DNA from: Haloterrigena salina JCM 13891
GTDB taxonomy: Archaea; Halobacteriota; Halobacteria; Halobacteriales; Natrialbaceae
DNA: 60,080 nt
Assembly (NCBI RefSeq): GCF_000337495.1
Contig: NZ_AOIS01000013.1
Location: 88,704 to 148,783, forward strand
Reading direction: 5' to 3'
Shown here: piece by piece, positions 52,432 through 60,080 of the stretch
Layout of the letters: each line of letters opens with the position of its first letter
Numbering within the stretch: position 1 is the first letter of the stretch
Program-made: the position numbers and the translations under genes
The notes under the pieces: model-generated
What the model was told of the DNA's origin: nothing
Database searches by the model: none
The model's input: the letters and a program-made list of their open reading frames with translations, nothing else

Positions 52432-53292
52432 ATGCGCGAACTCCGACGTTGTGACTTCTGCGGTGGCGACGCGGCCGGGGCGTTCGAAATCGTCCCGCCC
52501 GAACTCGAGCCGACTGAAGCCGAACAGCGACGCGTCGTCCTCTGTACCGACTGCAAGGATCGTCTGCAGACCCTCATCGAACCGCTGCTCGCCCGCGCTG
52601 GCGCCGGCACCGGCGGCGAGTCGTCGGCAGCGTCCGCGGGGGACGGACGACCCTCCGACGAGGGCGACGACGGCGATCGTGCCGGCGGAAACGCGAGCGA
52701 GAGCGGGACCGTCGTCGCGTCGGCCGACGAGTCGACCCCGAAGCGGTCGCGAGCCTCGCGTCCCAACGCGACGGTGTCGGACGCGAGTACCGGCGAGAGC
52801 GACGCCGCCGGCGATGACGTCGGCGCCAATGACGCCGAATCCGACGACGCCGAAGCCGAAGCCGCCGAAACTGACAACAGCGCCGCCGACGCCGGCGGTG
52901 ACGCGGCGATCGATTCCGAGTCGCTGCTCGAGGATGGGATCACCTTCGAGCACGCCGAGCCCGCGGACGGGGAATCGAACACGCCGGAACCGGCGTCCAC
53001 AACCGGGGAAGAAACCGACGACGAAACCGAGTCAGACGACGAGCGCTCGAGCGACGCGGAGACCAGCGCGTCGGCCGATCGAGACGGCACGAGTCAGCCG
53101 CCGGCCGCGTACGGCAAGGTGCTTCGACTGCTGCGGAACCGCGAGTTCCCCATGCAGCGCAGCGCCGTCGAAAGCCTGGCCGCCGGCGCCTACGATCTCG
53201 AGTCCAGCGAAGTCGACGCGATCATCGACCACGCGATCGAACGGGACGAATTCGTCGAGAAGCGCGGCGAACTGCGCCGACCCGACGTCTAA
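52432..53292 (+). CDS. Zinc-finger protein with acidic linker and winged-helix-like C-terminus
   Basis: This 286-residue protein starts with a zinc ribbon, CDFCGGD...CTDCKDRL (about residues 8-42). A roughly 160-residue Asp/Glu/Ser/Ala-rich linker follows, likely disordered. The C-terminal 60 residues ([32 protein letters not shown]) look like a small helical DNA- or protein-binding unit. This arrangement is seen in haloarchaeal proteins of unknown function. It overlaps the end of convergent hisB by four bases. Confidence 0.65.
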   Translation: MRELRRCDFCGGDAAGAFEIVPPELEPTEAEQRRVVLCTDCKDRLQTLIEPLLARAGAGTGGESSAASAGDGRPSDEGDDGDRAGGNASESGTVVASADESTPKRSRASRPNATVSDASTGESDAAGDDVGANDAESDDAEAEAAETDNSAADAGGDAAIDSESLLEDGITFEHAEPADGESNTPEPASTTGEETDDETESDDERSSDAETSASADRDGTSQPPAAYGKVLRLLRNREFPMQRSAVESLAAGAYDLESSEVDAIIDHAIERDEFVEKRGELRRPDV

Positions 53293-53879
53293 AGCGTCCC
53301 CTTCGTGCTCGGGGTCCCCTCGCGGTGCTCGTCGAGTCGCGTCGCGTCGTCGAGCGTCCGCGCGAGCGCCTTGAACAGCGCCTCGACCTCGTGGTGGGCG
53401 TTCTCGCCGGCAACCACCTCGAGGTGGACGGTCAGGCCGGCGTTCATCGCCAGCGACTCGCCGAAGTGACGAGCCATATCGCTCGTGAAGTCGCCGATCT
53501 GCGCCTGGGAGAACGTCCCGTCGAAGTAGAACCGAGGGCGGCCGCTGACGTCGACGACGGCGCCGGCGACGGCCTCGTCCAGGGGCACCTTCCGGTCGGC
53601 GTAGCGGACGATCCCCGCCCGATCGCCCAGCGCCTCGTCGAACGCCTCCCCGAGGACGATGGCCACGTCCTCGACGGTGTGGTGGTCGTCGACCGCGAGG
53701 TCGCCGTCGCAGTCGACGGTCAGGTCGAACAGGCCGTGTTTGGCGAACGACGTCAGCATGTGATCGAAGAAACCGATCCCGGTGTCGACGTCGGCCTCGC
53801 CGGTGCCGTCGATCGCGAGTTCGAGTTCGATCGATGTCTCGGCCGTCTCCCGCGTTCGGGTCGCCGTTCGCTCGCTCAT
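53289..53879 (-). CDS. hisB: Imidazoleglycerol-phosphate dehydratase
   Basis: This 196-residue HisB catalyses dehydration of imidazole glycerol phosphate in histidine synthesis. The two Mn-binding motifs are visible: [11 protein letters not shown] near residue 60 and [15 protein letters not shown] near 160, plus [15 protein letters not shown]. The length is typical of single-function HisB. The ATG at 53879 (MSERTATR) is chosen over a start nine residues upstream. It ends by overlapping the convergent zinc-finger gene by four bases. Confidence 0.95.
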   Translation of the reverse strand: MSERTATRTRETAETSIELELAIDGTGEADVDTGIGFFDHMLTSFAKHGLFDLTVDCDGDLAVDDHHTVEDVAIVLGEAFDEALGDRAGIVRYADRKVPLDEAVAGAVVDVSGRPRFYFDGTFSQAQIGDFTSDMARHFGESLAMNAGLTVHLEVVAGENAHHEVEALFKALARTLDDATRLDEHREGTPSTKGTL

Positions 53880-54195
53880 GTCGCTTCGATCGCACCGCCG
53901 GTACAAGGGAATTGCGCTCGACCGGTCTCCCCTCGAGGGAACCAGCGTCGACAGTGTCTATATACTGATACTGTCGGCCACGTTTCACTCTCGGTCGCTC
54001 GGGAGCCGAAAATAGCTTCGGATCGGTTTAGACTTCCTAAGGCCCTTATGAAAGATCTAACTGTTTCTAATCGGGTATCAAAATATCGTATTGACTCGTT
54101 ACCGAGGGTAAAACGAAGCGAAATGACGACAATATTCAGTCCATTATATGATGCGAGGGGAGAATGTCGTGTATACGAAGAGGTGACCCGAACCG
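53880..54195. other. AT-rich divergent intergenic region
   Basis: This is 316 bases between divergent hisB and a small membrane-protein gene. The right two thirds are AT-rich (TATATACTGATACTG, ATATTCAGTCCATTATATGATG). Several frames exist but none has protein character; the largest merely runs into the next gene out of frame. CATTATAT near 54143 is a plausible promoter for the next gene, about 50 bases from its ATG. I see no RNA gene. Confidence 0.45.
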
Positions 54196-54465
54196 ATGTC
54201 AAACCCCTCCCCGCTCTCGAACGAATCGATCGGTCCGTCCGGCCCTGAATCGGACCGACAACACGAGCAGCGCCTTCGCCGGCTCGTCCGCTCAGTCAAA
54301 GGCTCGACGCAGTTCCTCTCGTTCTGGGTCGCGATCGCCCTCCCGTTCGTCCACCTGCCGCTGCTCGCACAGGGGCTGGGCGATCCGCGGATCACCGCCA
54401 CGTTCCTCGTCCTCCTCGCCGTCAACGTCTGTGCCCTCTACGTCGGCCACGGCTACAAGCAGTAA
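54196..54465 (+). CDS. Small two-helix membrane protein
   Basis: This 89-residue protein has a Ser/Pro-rich N-terminus (1-30), then two helices (FLSFWVAIALPFVHLPLLAQ and ATFLVLLAVNVCALYVG) and a short His/Lys tail. No motif suggests a function. Similar tiny membrane proteins are common in haloarchaea. It stands alone between hisB and convergent hisA. Start ATG 54196 follows a purine-rich GAGGTG at about 54180. Confidence 0.6.
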   Translation: MSNPSPLSNESIGPSGPESDRQHEQRLRRLVRSVKGSTQFLSFWVAIALPFVHLPLLAQGLGDPRITATFLVLLAVNVCALYVGHGYKQ

Positions 54466-54578
54466 CGCGCTATCGACGCTCGCACCGGACTCGATCCCGT
54501 CGCCCAGCCAGTCACCTCTCGAGTACGTCGCGTCGCGATCTGCGATACCGAGCGTCGTTCGCTCCGCCGTTCCGGTCG

Positions 54579-55310
54579 CTACCCGTCGACTGCGTTCTGA
54601 GCGTCCGCGAGCGAGAACCGGCCTTCGTACAGCGCGCTCCCGACCACGACGGCGGCCGCGCCGGCCGCCTCGAGAGCCTGCACGTCCTCCAGCGTCGCGA
54701 CGCCGCCGCTGGCGATCACGGGAATGTCGGTCGCCTCGACCAGTTCGCGGACGGGTTCGGCGGCGACCCCCTCGAGTTGACCCTCGACGTCGACGTTCGT
54801 GAAGAGAATCGCCGCGGCCCCCAGTTCCTCGTAGCGCTCGGCGGCGTCAACCGGCGAGATCCCGGCGCCCTCGGTCCAGCCCTCGACGACGACCTCGCCG
54901 TCCTTCGCGTCGAGGCTGACGACCACGCTGTCAGGGTGGCACTCGCTGATCTCGGCGACGATCTCGGGGTTCTCGACGGCGGCGGTGCCGAGGATGACCC
55001 GGTCGACGCCGCGGTCGAGCAGGTCGACGGCGTCGTCGGCGGTCCGGATTCCCCCGCCCAACTGGGTGGGGACGTCGACGGTCTCGAGGACCTCGTCGAT
55101 GGCGTCGCCGTTCGCCCGCCGGCCCTCGAAGGCGCCGTCCAGATCGACGAGGTGTAACGCCTCGGCGCCCTCGTCGAGCCACCGCCGGGCGGCGTCGACG
55201 GGATCGCCGTAGGTCTTCTCGGTCCCGCGCTCGCCCTGGACGAGCTGGACGACCTCGCCGTCCTGCATGTCGACGGCGGGAATCACCTGAAATGCCGGAA
55301 ACGCGCTCAT
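54579..55310 (-). CDS. hisA: ProFAR isomerase (HisA)
   Basis: This 243-residue TIM-barrel enzyme isomerises ProFAR to PRFAR in histidine synthesis. VIPAVDMQDGEVVQL carries the catalytic Asp of the first half and GGGIRTADDAVDLLDRG a phosphate loop. ILFTNVDVEGQLEG and the second phosphate site VIASGGVATLEDVQ mark the second half. Both halves show the internal repeat of HisA/HisF. The ATG at 55310 (MSAFPAFQV) is clear; frames that extend upstream read through non-coding DNA. It is divergent from the SLC13-like transporter. Confidence 0.94.
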   Translation of the reverse strand: MSAFPAFQVIPAVDMQDGEVVQLVQGERGTEKTYGDPVDAARRWLDEGAEALHLVDLDGAFEGRRANGDAIDEVLETVDVPTQLGGGIRTADDAVDLLDRGVDRVILGTAAVENPEIVAEISECHPDSVVVSLDAKDGEVVVEGWTEGAGISPVDAAERYEELGAAAILFTNVDVEGQLEGVAAEPVRELVEATDIPVIASGGVATLEDVQALEAAGAAAVVVGSALYEGRFSLADAQNAVDG

Positions 55311-55484
55311 ACGATGGCGCAGGCCGGGCGCGGGCCTAAAGCCACCGACTTCGGCGCCGACGACGCCGCGTAGCGGCGCAGGCGACGGCCGCGTATCAGC
55401 GCCGATGACGACTCTCGAGCCGTTACAGTCCGAATCTCGTGGCGAGCGCTTACGGAACGGGACCGCGTGGGCTGTGATATCCGG

Positions 55485-57341
55485 ATGACGGCCCCCGTCG
55501 CGCTCGCGCAGGACCTCGCGATACGGCCCGAACTGACGACGGACGTCCTCGTCGTCTTCGGCGTCGTCGCGCTCGCCCTCGCGTTGTTCGTCACCGAACG
55601 GCTGCCGATCGACGTGACCGCGATCTCGCTGATCGTGATTCTGGTCGTCCTCGAGCCGTGGACCGGGGTCGATCCCGAAACCGGCATCTCGGGGTTCGCG
55701 AACGAGGCGACGATCACGGTGCTGGCGATGTTGATCCTCAGCGGCGGCATCAGCCGGACGGGACTCGTCCAGGAACTGGGACGGCGGATGGCCGCCTTCG
55801 CGGGCGAGAGCCTCCGGAAGCAGCTGTTCGCGACCGTCGGCGCGACCGCCCCGGTCTCCGGCTTTCTGAACAACACGCCGGTCGTCGCCCTGCTGGTGCC
55901 GGTCGTCACCGACGTCGCCAACCGCGGGAACACCTCGCCCTCGAAGCTGCTGATCCCGCTGTCCTACGCCTCGCAGGTCGGCGGGATGCTCACGCTGATC
56001 GGCACGTCGACGAACATCCTCGCCAGCGACATCAGCGCGCGGCTGGGCTCCGAGTACCCCGAACTCCACCGGTTCTCGATGTTCGAGTTCACGCAGTTGG
56101 GGGTTATCGTCGTCATCACCGGCTCGTTGTACCTGATCTTCGTCGGTCACTACCTCCTCCCTGAGCGCGTCCCGCCGCGGGCGGACTACCTCGAGGAGTA
56201 CGACGTCGGGGACTACATCGCCGACGTCGCGGTGGTCCCCGGCTCGCCGCTCGTGGGAGAGACGGTCGGCGAGGCGACCGACAGGTTCGGTCCCGAGATC
56301 GACGTCGTGCAGGTCGTCCGCGACGAGAACCGGTCGGTCGCGCCCCGCCAAAGCACCCACCTCACGGAGGGCGACGTCCTCGTCGTTCGCACGAATCGTG
56401 ACGCGATCACGACCCTCGAGGACGCCGAGGGCGTCGAACTCGTCGGTCGATCGGACTCCACCGCGACGCTGTCTCCGGACGGCGAGTCGGGGATCGTCAC
56501 GGAACTGGTCGTCGCGCTGGACTCGCAACTGATCGGCGAACGCCTCGATCCCGAGTCGTTTCGCGAGGAGTTCGGCGCCGCCGTCCTCGGCCTCCGGCGC
56601 CACGGCGCGCTCGTCGGCGAGCGGATCGTCGGCCGCCGGCTCGACGTCGGCGACACGCTGCTCATTCAGGCGCCGCCCGACACGCTGGATCGACTCTCGC
56701 GGCGCGACGGCGTGATCGTCGCCCGCGAACCGCCGCGGTCCGAGTACCGCGCTGATAAGGCGCCGGTCGCCGTCGCCATTATGATCGGGGTCGTCGCGAT
56801 CGCGGCCCTCGAGATCTATCCGATCCTGATCACCGCGCTCGCGGGCGTGGTCGCGATGGTCGTCACGGGCGTCTTAGAGCCCAACGAACTGTACGACGCC
56901 GTCGAGTGGGACATCATCTTCCTGCTCGCGGGCGTGATCCCGCTGGGTGTCGCACTCGAGGACTCCGGTGCGGCGGCGCTCCTCGCGTTCGCGATCGTCG
57001 AAGCCGCGGGGCTGTTGCCGACGATCGCGGTGCTCTGGGTGTTCTACATGTTCACGGCACTGTTGACGAACGTCATCAGCAACAACGCCAGCGTCGTGCT
57101 CCTGATCCCGGTCGCGGCCGCGGCGGCGGCGGGCATCGACGCGAACCCGTTCGCGTTCGTCCTGGCGGTCACCTTCGCCGCGAGCACGGCCTTTCTGGGG
57201 CCGATCGGCTACCAGACGAACCTCTTTGTCTACGGCCCCGGTGGCTACCGCTTCAGCGACTACGCGCGAATCGGCGCACCGCTGCAGGTGCTGCTCTCGG
57301 TGGTGACCGTCCTCGGCATCGCCGTGCTCTGGGGCGTGTGA
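55485..57341 (+). CDS. SLC13-type transporter with two RCK_C (TrkA_C) domains
   Basis: This 618-residue membrane protein has an N-terminal and a C-terminal transport half (SFNNTPVV-like GFLNNTPVVALLVP near residue 128, and ISNNASVVLLIPVA near 530). Between them lie two cytoplasmic TrkA_C/RCK_C domains (about 245-320 and 340-415). This layout matches the SLC13/DASS-related family of prokaryotic anion carriers. The substrate may be a dicarboxylate, sulfate or similar anion. The ATG at 55485 is favoured over the in-frame GTG at 55467. A single-helix coiled-coil gene follows. Confidence 0.85.
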   Translation: MTAPVALAQDLAIRPELTTDVLVVFGVVALALALFVTERLPIDVTAISLIVILVVLEPWTGVDPETGISGFANEATITVLAMLILSGGISRTGLVQELGRRMAAFAGESLRKQLFATVGATAPVSGFLNNTPVVALLVPVVTDVANRGNTSPSKLLIPLSYASQVGGMLTLIGTSTNILASDISARLGSEYPELHRFSMFEFTQLGVIVVITGSLYLIFVGHYLLPERVPPRADYLEEYDVGDYIADVAVVPGSPLVGETVGEATDRFGPEIDVVQVVRDENRSVAPRQSTHLTEGDVLVVRTNRDAITTLEDAEGVELVGRSDSTATLSPDGESGIVTELVVALDSQLIGERLDPESFREEFGAAVLGLRRHGALVGERIVGRRLDVGDTLLIQAPPDTLDRLSRRDGVIVAREPPRSEYRADKAPVAVAIMIGVVAIAALEIYPILITALAGVVAMVVTGVLEPNELYDAVEWDIIFLLAGVIPLGVALEDSGAAALLAFAIVEAAGLLPTIAVLWVFYMFTALLTNVISNNASVVLLIPVAAAAAAGIDANPFAFVLAVTFAASTAFLGPIGYQTNLFVYGPGGYRFSDYARIGAPLQVLLSVVTVLGIAVLWGV

Positions 57342-57457
57342 TGCAGTTCTCCCCAAGTGATTTCACACGCTACCCTGAAATGATACGACGTTATGAGCGT
57401 CCGTGTGGAACGAGTCCGAAACCGACCCGCGACTACGCTGAAGGGGCAGACCGAACG

Positions 57458-57841
57458 ATGAATCCGAGCCGTATCGACGCGATCATCGATCTCGCCTACG
57501 GGGTGCTGATTTTCGTCTCGGTCGTTCTGATCGTCGTCGAGGGAACGCGAGTCGGATTAGCGCTCGGGTTGGGCGTCCTCGTCTCGTACGCGTTGCACGT
57601 GATCTGGAAGATGGCGCGCTTCGATCCGGAGTGGATGACGAGGGAAGTAGAAGAGACGGTCGAAGAAGCCGTCGAACAGTCGATCGGCGAGCAGGTCGAC
57701 GCGGTCCAACAACAGATCGAAACCGTCGACGAGCGCATCGACCGTCGTCCGCGCGAAGACGAGATCGAGGACCTCCTCGAGGAGACGGTCGCCGACGAAA
57801 CGGCGGACGGCGGGGACGAGACCGGAGACACGACGCGGTAA
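57458..57841 (+). CDS. Single-helix protein with coiled-coil tail
   Basis: This 127-residue protein has one or two membrane segments near residues 8-50 (LAYGVLIFVSVVLIVVEG and LALGLGVLVSYALHVIW). A highly charged coiled coil follows (VEETVEEAVEQSIGEQVDAV...IEDLLEETVADET). The form suggests a membrane-tethered oligomer. It lies between the SLC13-like and PiT-like transporters on the same strand. The start at 57458 is preferred, since the frame upstream has no continuous protein character. No function is known. Confidence 0.65.
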   Translation: MNPSRIDAIIDLAYGVLIFVSVVLIVVEGTRVGLALGLGVLVSYALHVIWKMARFDPEWMTREVEETVEEAVEQSIGEQVDAVQQQIETVDERIDRRPREDEIEDLLEETVADETADGGDETGDTTR

Positions 57842-57963
57842 CCCCTCGCAGTCTCATCGGGTCACCGACGCGGGCGCCACCCGCACCCGACGGCTCGTCG
57901 ATTCTCGCGTCGTACACGACGGCACAACGAATATCCGAATCGACGTGAAAGCCGTATATCAGT

Positions 57964-59142
57964 ATGGTGTCCGTGCTGCTGCTCGTGGGGATTCTCGTGG
58001 CCGTCTTCGTGGGCTACAACATCGGCGGCGCGACGACGGGCCCGGCGTTCGGTCCGGCCGTCGGTGCCGATGCCATCTCGAAGACGACCGCCGGCGTACT
58101 GATGACGGTGTTTTTCTTCGTCGGTGCGTGGACGATCGGGCGTCGCGTCGTCGAGACCCTCGGGGGCGACCTCGTCTACGATCCCGGTGTCTTCACGCTC
58201 GAGGCGAGCGTCGGCGTGCTCTTTTTCATCGGCGTGGCGCTGTTCATCGGGAACTTCTTCGGCGTCCCCGCCTCGACGTCGATGACCGCCGTCGGCTCGA
58301 TCGCGGGACTCGCACTCGCCGCCGGGGAACTCAACTGGGTCGTAATGGGGCAGATCGCCATCTGGTGGGTCGTCTCCCCGTTCATCGGATTCTGGGTCTC
58401 GCTGATCATCGGCCGCTACTTCTACTCGTCCCTCAATCGAAAGCTCGCGATGGAACGCAGCGTCGGCCCGCTCGTTCGGATCGATCGGTCCGGTCGCGTT
58501 CCGATCCCGACTCCGAGCGACACCACCAACCGGCGCGAACTGGGCGGCGTGGCGATGGTGATCGTCATCGGCTGCCTGATGGCGTTCAGTTCCGGGACCT
58601 CGAACATCGCGAACGCGATCGCCCCGCTCGTCGGCAGCGGCGAACTCGAGATGAATCCCGCCATCCTCATCGGCTGTGTCGCGGTCGGGATCGGGACGGT
58701 CACGATCGCACGACGCACCCTCGAGACGATGGGGAACGAGCTCACGGAGCTGCCGCTGACGGCGGCGATCGTCACGGCGACGGTCAGCGCCTCGCTCGTG
58801 ATCTTCCTCTCCGCGATCGGCATTCCGGCGAGTTTCGTCATCATCGCAACGATGTGCATCATCGGTCTCGGCTGGGGGCGGGCGACGCGACCGGTGACGG
58901 TCTCCGAGGCGGTCCGCGGCGAGGAGTCGCCGCCGGTCTCGGTCGGCGCGCTGACCGCCGACCGGGAGGGAGAGGAGTTGCCGCCGATCGGCGAAGAGGA
59001 ACCCGAACGGATCCCGAGCGCGGCCGATCTCTTCGATCCGGCGACGACGGCCCGCGTCGTGCTCATGCAGAACGTCGTCCCGATGATCGCGACGGTCGGC
59101 GCGTACGCCACGTTTCGGTTCGTTCCCATCTTCGGACTCTGA
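57964..59142 (+). CDS. PiT-family inorganic phosphate transporter
   Basis: This 392-residue protein has about ten helices. The first signature reads GYNIGGATTGPAFGPAVGADA. The second reads MAFSSGTSNIANAIAPLVGSGEL, closer to the PiT consensus than the gene at 37821 because it keeps a SNIANAIAPL core. A cytoplasmic loop (about 150-200) and an acidic loop near residues 325-360 (ADREGEELPPIGEEE) are seen. It is followed after 109 bases by a UspA-like gene on the same strand, a common partner of transporters in haloarchaea. Confidence 0.82.
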   Translation: MVSVLLLVGILVAVFVGYNIGGATTGPAFGPAVGADAISKTTAGVLMTVFFFVGAWTIGRRVVETLGGDLVYDPGVFTLEASVGVLFFIGVALFIGNFFGVPASTSMTAVGSIAGLALAAGELNWVVMGQIAIWWVVSPFIGFWVSLIIGRYFYSSLNRKLAMERSVGPLVRIDRSGRVPIPTPSDTTNRRELGGVAMVIVIGCLMAFSSGTSNIANAIAPLVGSGELEMNPAILIGCVAVGIGTVTIARRTLETMGNELTELPLTAAIVTATVSASLVIFLSAIGIPASFVIIATMCIIGLGWGRATRPVTVSEAVRGEESPPVSVGALTADREGEELPPIGEEEPERIPSAADLFDPATTARVVLMQNVVPMIATVGAYATFRFVPIFGL

Positions 59143-59204
59143 CGCCGCCGCTGTCCGACGCGAGACGCCGACGGCGATCGGTATCGGTGCTCGCTTTCCT
59201 GCAG

Positions 59205-59215
59205 GGGGTATATTA
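59205..59215 (+). promoter_or_regulatory. TATA-like box before the UspA-like gene
   Basis: GGGTATATTAC lies about 42 bases before the ATG at 59252. It would give a leader of roughly 15 bases and suggests this gene has its own promoter besides any read-through from the transporter. Confidence 0.4.
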
Positions 59216-59251
59216 CCCGCTGTCCCGTATGCGAACCAGAGGCATTCGCCA

Positions 59252-60013
59252 ATGCCTGACACTGGCGATCACCGCGTGCTCGTTCCCGTCGCGGTACTCC
59301 GCGGGGAGAGCGTTCCCACGACCATCGTCGACGCGTTCGCGTCGATCCCGGTCGTCTTGCTCGGGTATCACGAAGTCCCCGAACAGACGTCGCCGGATCA
59401 GGCGCGCGATCAGTACCAGCGGCGAGCCGCGCGCGAACTCGAGGAGCGTCGGTCGGTGTTCGAAGCCGCCGGCTGTCCCGTCACCTCGCGACTCGTGTTC
59501 ACGCACGATCGCTTCAAGACGTTCGAACGCGTCGCGGTCGAAGCGGAGTGTGACGCCGTCTTGATTCTCAATCCGGCGCCGGTCCTCGAGCGGTTTCTCG
59601 TCGCGATCCGGAGCGACATTAACGTCGAGCACAAGGCGCGACTCGTCGCCACGGTACTGGACGGGACGGAAATCGACGTGACCCTCTTTCACGTCGTCGC
59701 GGACGAACGAGACCGGCATCGAGGGGACGAACTGCTCGCGACGACGGCCGACGCGCTCGAGGACGCGGGAGTCGACCCCGATCGGATCTCTCGCTCGATC
59801 GTCGTCGCCGACTCGCCGACGGAGGCGATCCTCGAGGCCGCGAGCGAGCACGACGCGATCGTCGCGGGCGAGAGCCGACCGTCGGTCCGTCGGTACGTCC
59901 TTCGAGACCGCGCCGAGCGGATCGCGAAGCGAACGGCCGATCCGGTCCTCGTCGTCCGCGGAGAGTACCTCGAACCCGCCGACGAGGAGGAAGGCGACGC
60001 TGCAGCCGAGTAA
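59252..60013 (+). CDS. UspA-like universal stress protein
   Basis: This 253-residue protein has two UspA-type alpha/beta domains in tandem. Each begins with a beta strand followed by helix (RVLVPVAVLRGESV; VTLFHVVADERDRH), and the last ends with the ADPVLVVRGEYL type strand. The nucleotide-binding G-x2-G-x9-GS motif is not intact, so ATP binding is doubtful. Such proteins often pair with transporters and stress genes. It follows a PiT-like transporter, which agrees with a link to transport control. The C-terminus is acidic. Confidence 0.75.
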   Translation: MPDTGDHRVLVPVAVLRGESVPTTIVDAFASIPVVLLGYHEVPEQTSPDQARDQYQRRAARELEERRSVFEAAGCPVTSRLVFTHDRFKTFERVAVEAECDAVLILNPAPVLERFLVAIRSDINVEHKARLVATVLDGTEIDVTLFHVVADERDRHRGDELLATTADALEDAGVDPDRISRSIVVADSPTEAILEAASEHDAIVAGESRPSVRRYVLRDRAERIAKRTADPVLVVRGEYLEPADEEEGDAAAE

Positions 60014-60036
60014 CCGAGTAAGTCTCGAGACGACCC

Positions 60037-60080
60037 TCACGACGAATTCGACGCCGACGCCGACGACGCGTCTCGAGCGG
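60037..60080 (-). CDS. C-terminal fragment of a minus-strand gene (window edge)
   Basis: The minus-strand frame ending at a TGA at 60037-60039 gives ARDASSASASNSS at its end, a Ser/Ala-rich tail typical of haloarchaeal protein C-termini. Only 14 codons are inside the window, so this is a tentative call. Confidence 0.25.
   Translation of the reverse strand, partial: ARDASSASASNSS

Noticed and set aside
55311-56603. Upstream extension of hisA to a 674-residue protein
   Set aside because: The added part is antisense to the SLC13-type transporter and has no protein family; the HisA start at 55310 gives a full normal enzyme.

Overview
The window is a chromosomal stretch from a halophilic archaeon (class Halobacteria). 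The evidence is direct. Proteins are strongly acidic, codons are GC-rich, and many genes have a TATA-like box 22-32 bases before the start codon, as in leaderless archaeal transcripts. There is an archaeal TATA-binding protein, an archaeal Hjc resolvase, an archaeal tRNA-G10 dimethyltransferase, two stand-alone HalOD1 proteins, and three regulators ending in the Bat-type HTH_10 domain. The style resembles the Natrialbales (Haloterrigena/Natrinema-like genomes), but that is an inference. No rRNA, tRNA, CRISPR array, integrase or transposase gene was seen.

Layout. 1-5.8 kb: end of a small membrane protein, a Tat-exported beta-helix protein, a SWIM zinc protein, a 369-bp palindromic repeat element, an AidB-like acyl-CoA dehydrogenase, a 51-residue zinc finger and Hjc. 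5.8-13.3 kb: a CPBP protease, a 1714-residue eight-PAS/two-GAF/Bat-HTH sensor, a divergent HalOD1 protein and a PAS protein. 13.5-19.6 kb: a lipoprotein, S-adenosylhomocysteine hydrolase, a secreted two-repeat protein, an MTA/SAH deaminase and a SpoIIM-like membrane protein, then half of the repeat element. 19.8-29.3 kb: a metal-handling cluster with CopA, a TRASH-domain Lrp regulator, a CopZ-like chaperone, an ABC-2 exporter, an HTH_10 regulator, a MerB-like organomercurial lyase and a CopB-type ATPase.

29.4-36.2 kb: hisG, a winged-helix protein, TBP with tandem TATA boxes, tRNA-G10 dimethyltransferase, two tiny proteins, a second HalOD1 protein, and a REC-GAF-GAF-Bat-HTH regulator. 36.2-37.0 kb: an AT-rich gap and an apparent frameshifted gene remnant. 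37.0-45.9 kb: a membrane protein, a PiT-family transporter with an unusual signature and its neighbour, a Gln/Gly-rich protein with a degenerate four-helix Cys domain, uracil phosphoribosyltransferase, a cupin, a DUF2892-type protein, an S9 peptidase and a membrane protein. 46.1-50.4 kb: a TAXI-type TRAP operon (binding protein, DUF1850, fused permease). 50.6-60.1 kb: a YigZ protein, an HTH-ACT regulator, small proteins, hisB, hisA, an SLC13/RCK transporter, a second PiT transporter, a UspA-like protein and the edge of a last gene.

How the genes work together. The strongest functional grouping is metal homeostasis at 19.8-29.3 kb, which has two copper-type pumps of different classes, a sensor, a chaperone and a probable C-Hg lyase. 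Methyl-cycle salvage is represented by ahcY and the deaminase on the same strand. Histidine genes are scattered (hisG, hisB, hisA), as is usual in haloarchaea. Several signal-transduction genes of the PAS/GAF/Bat and HalOD1 classes sit next to each other in two separate places.
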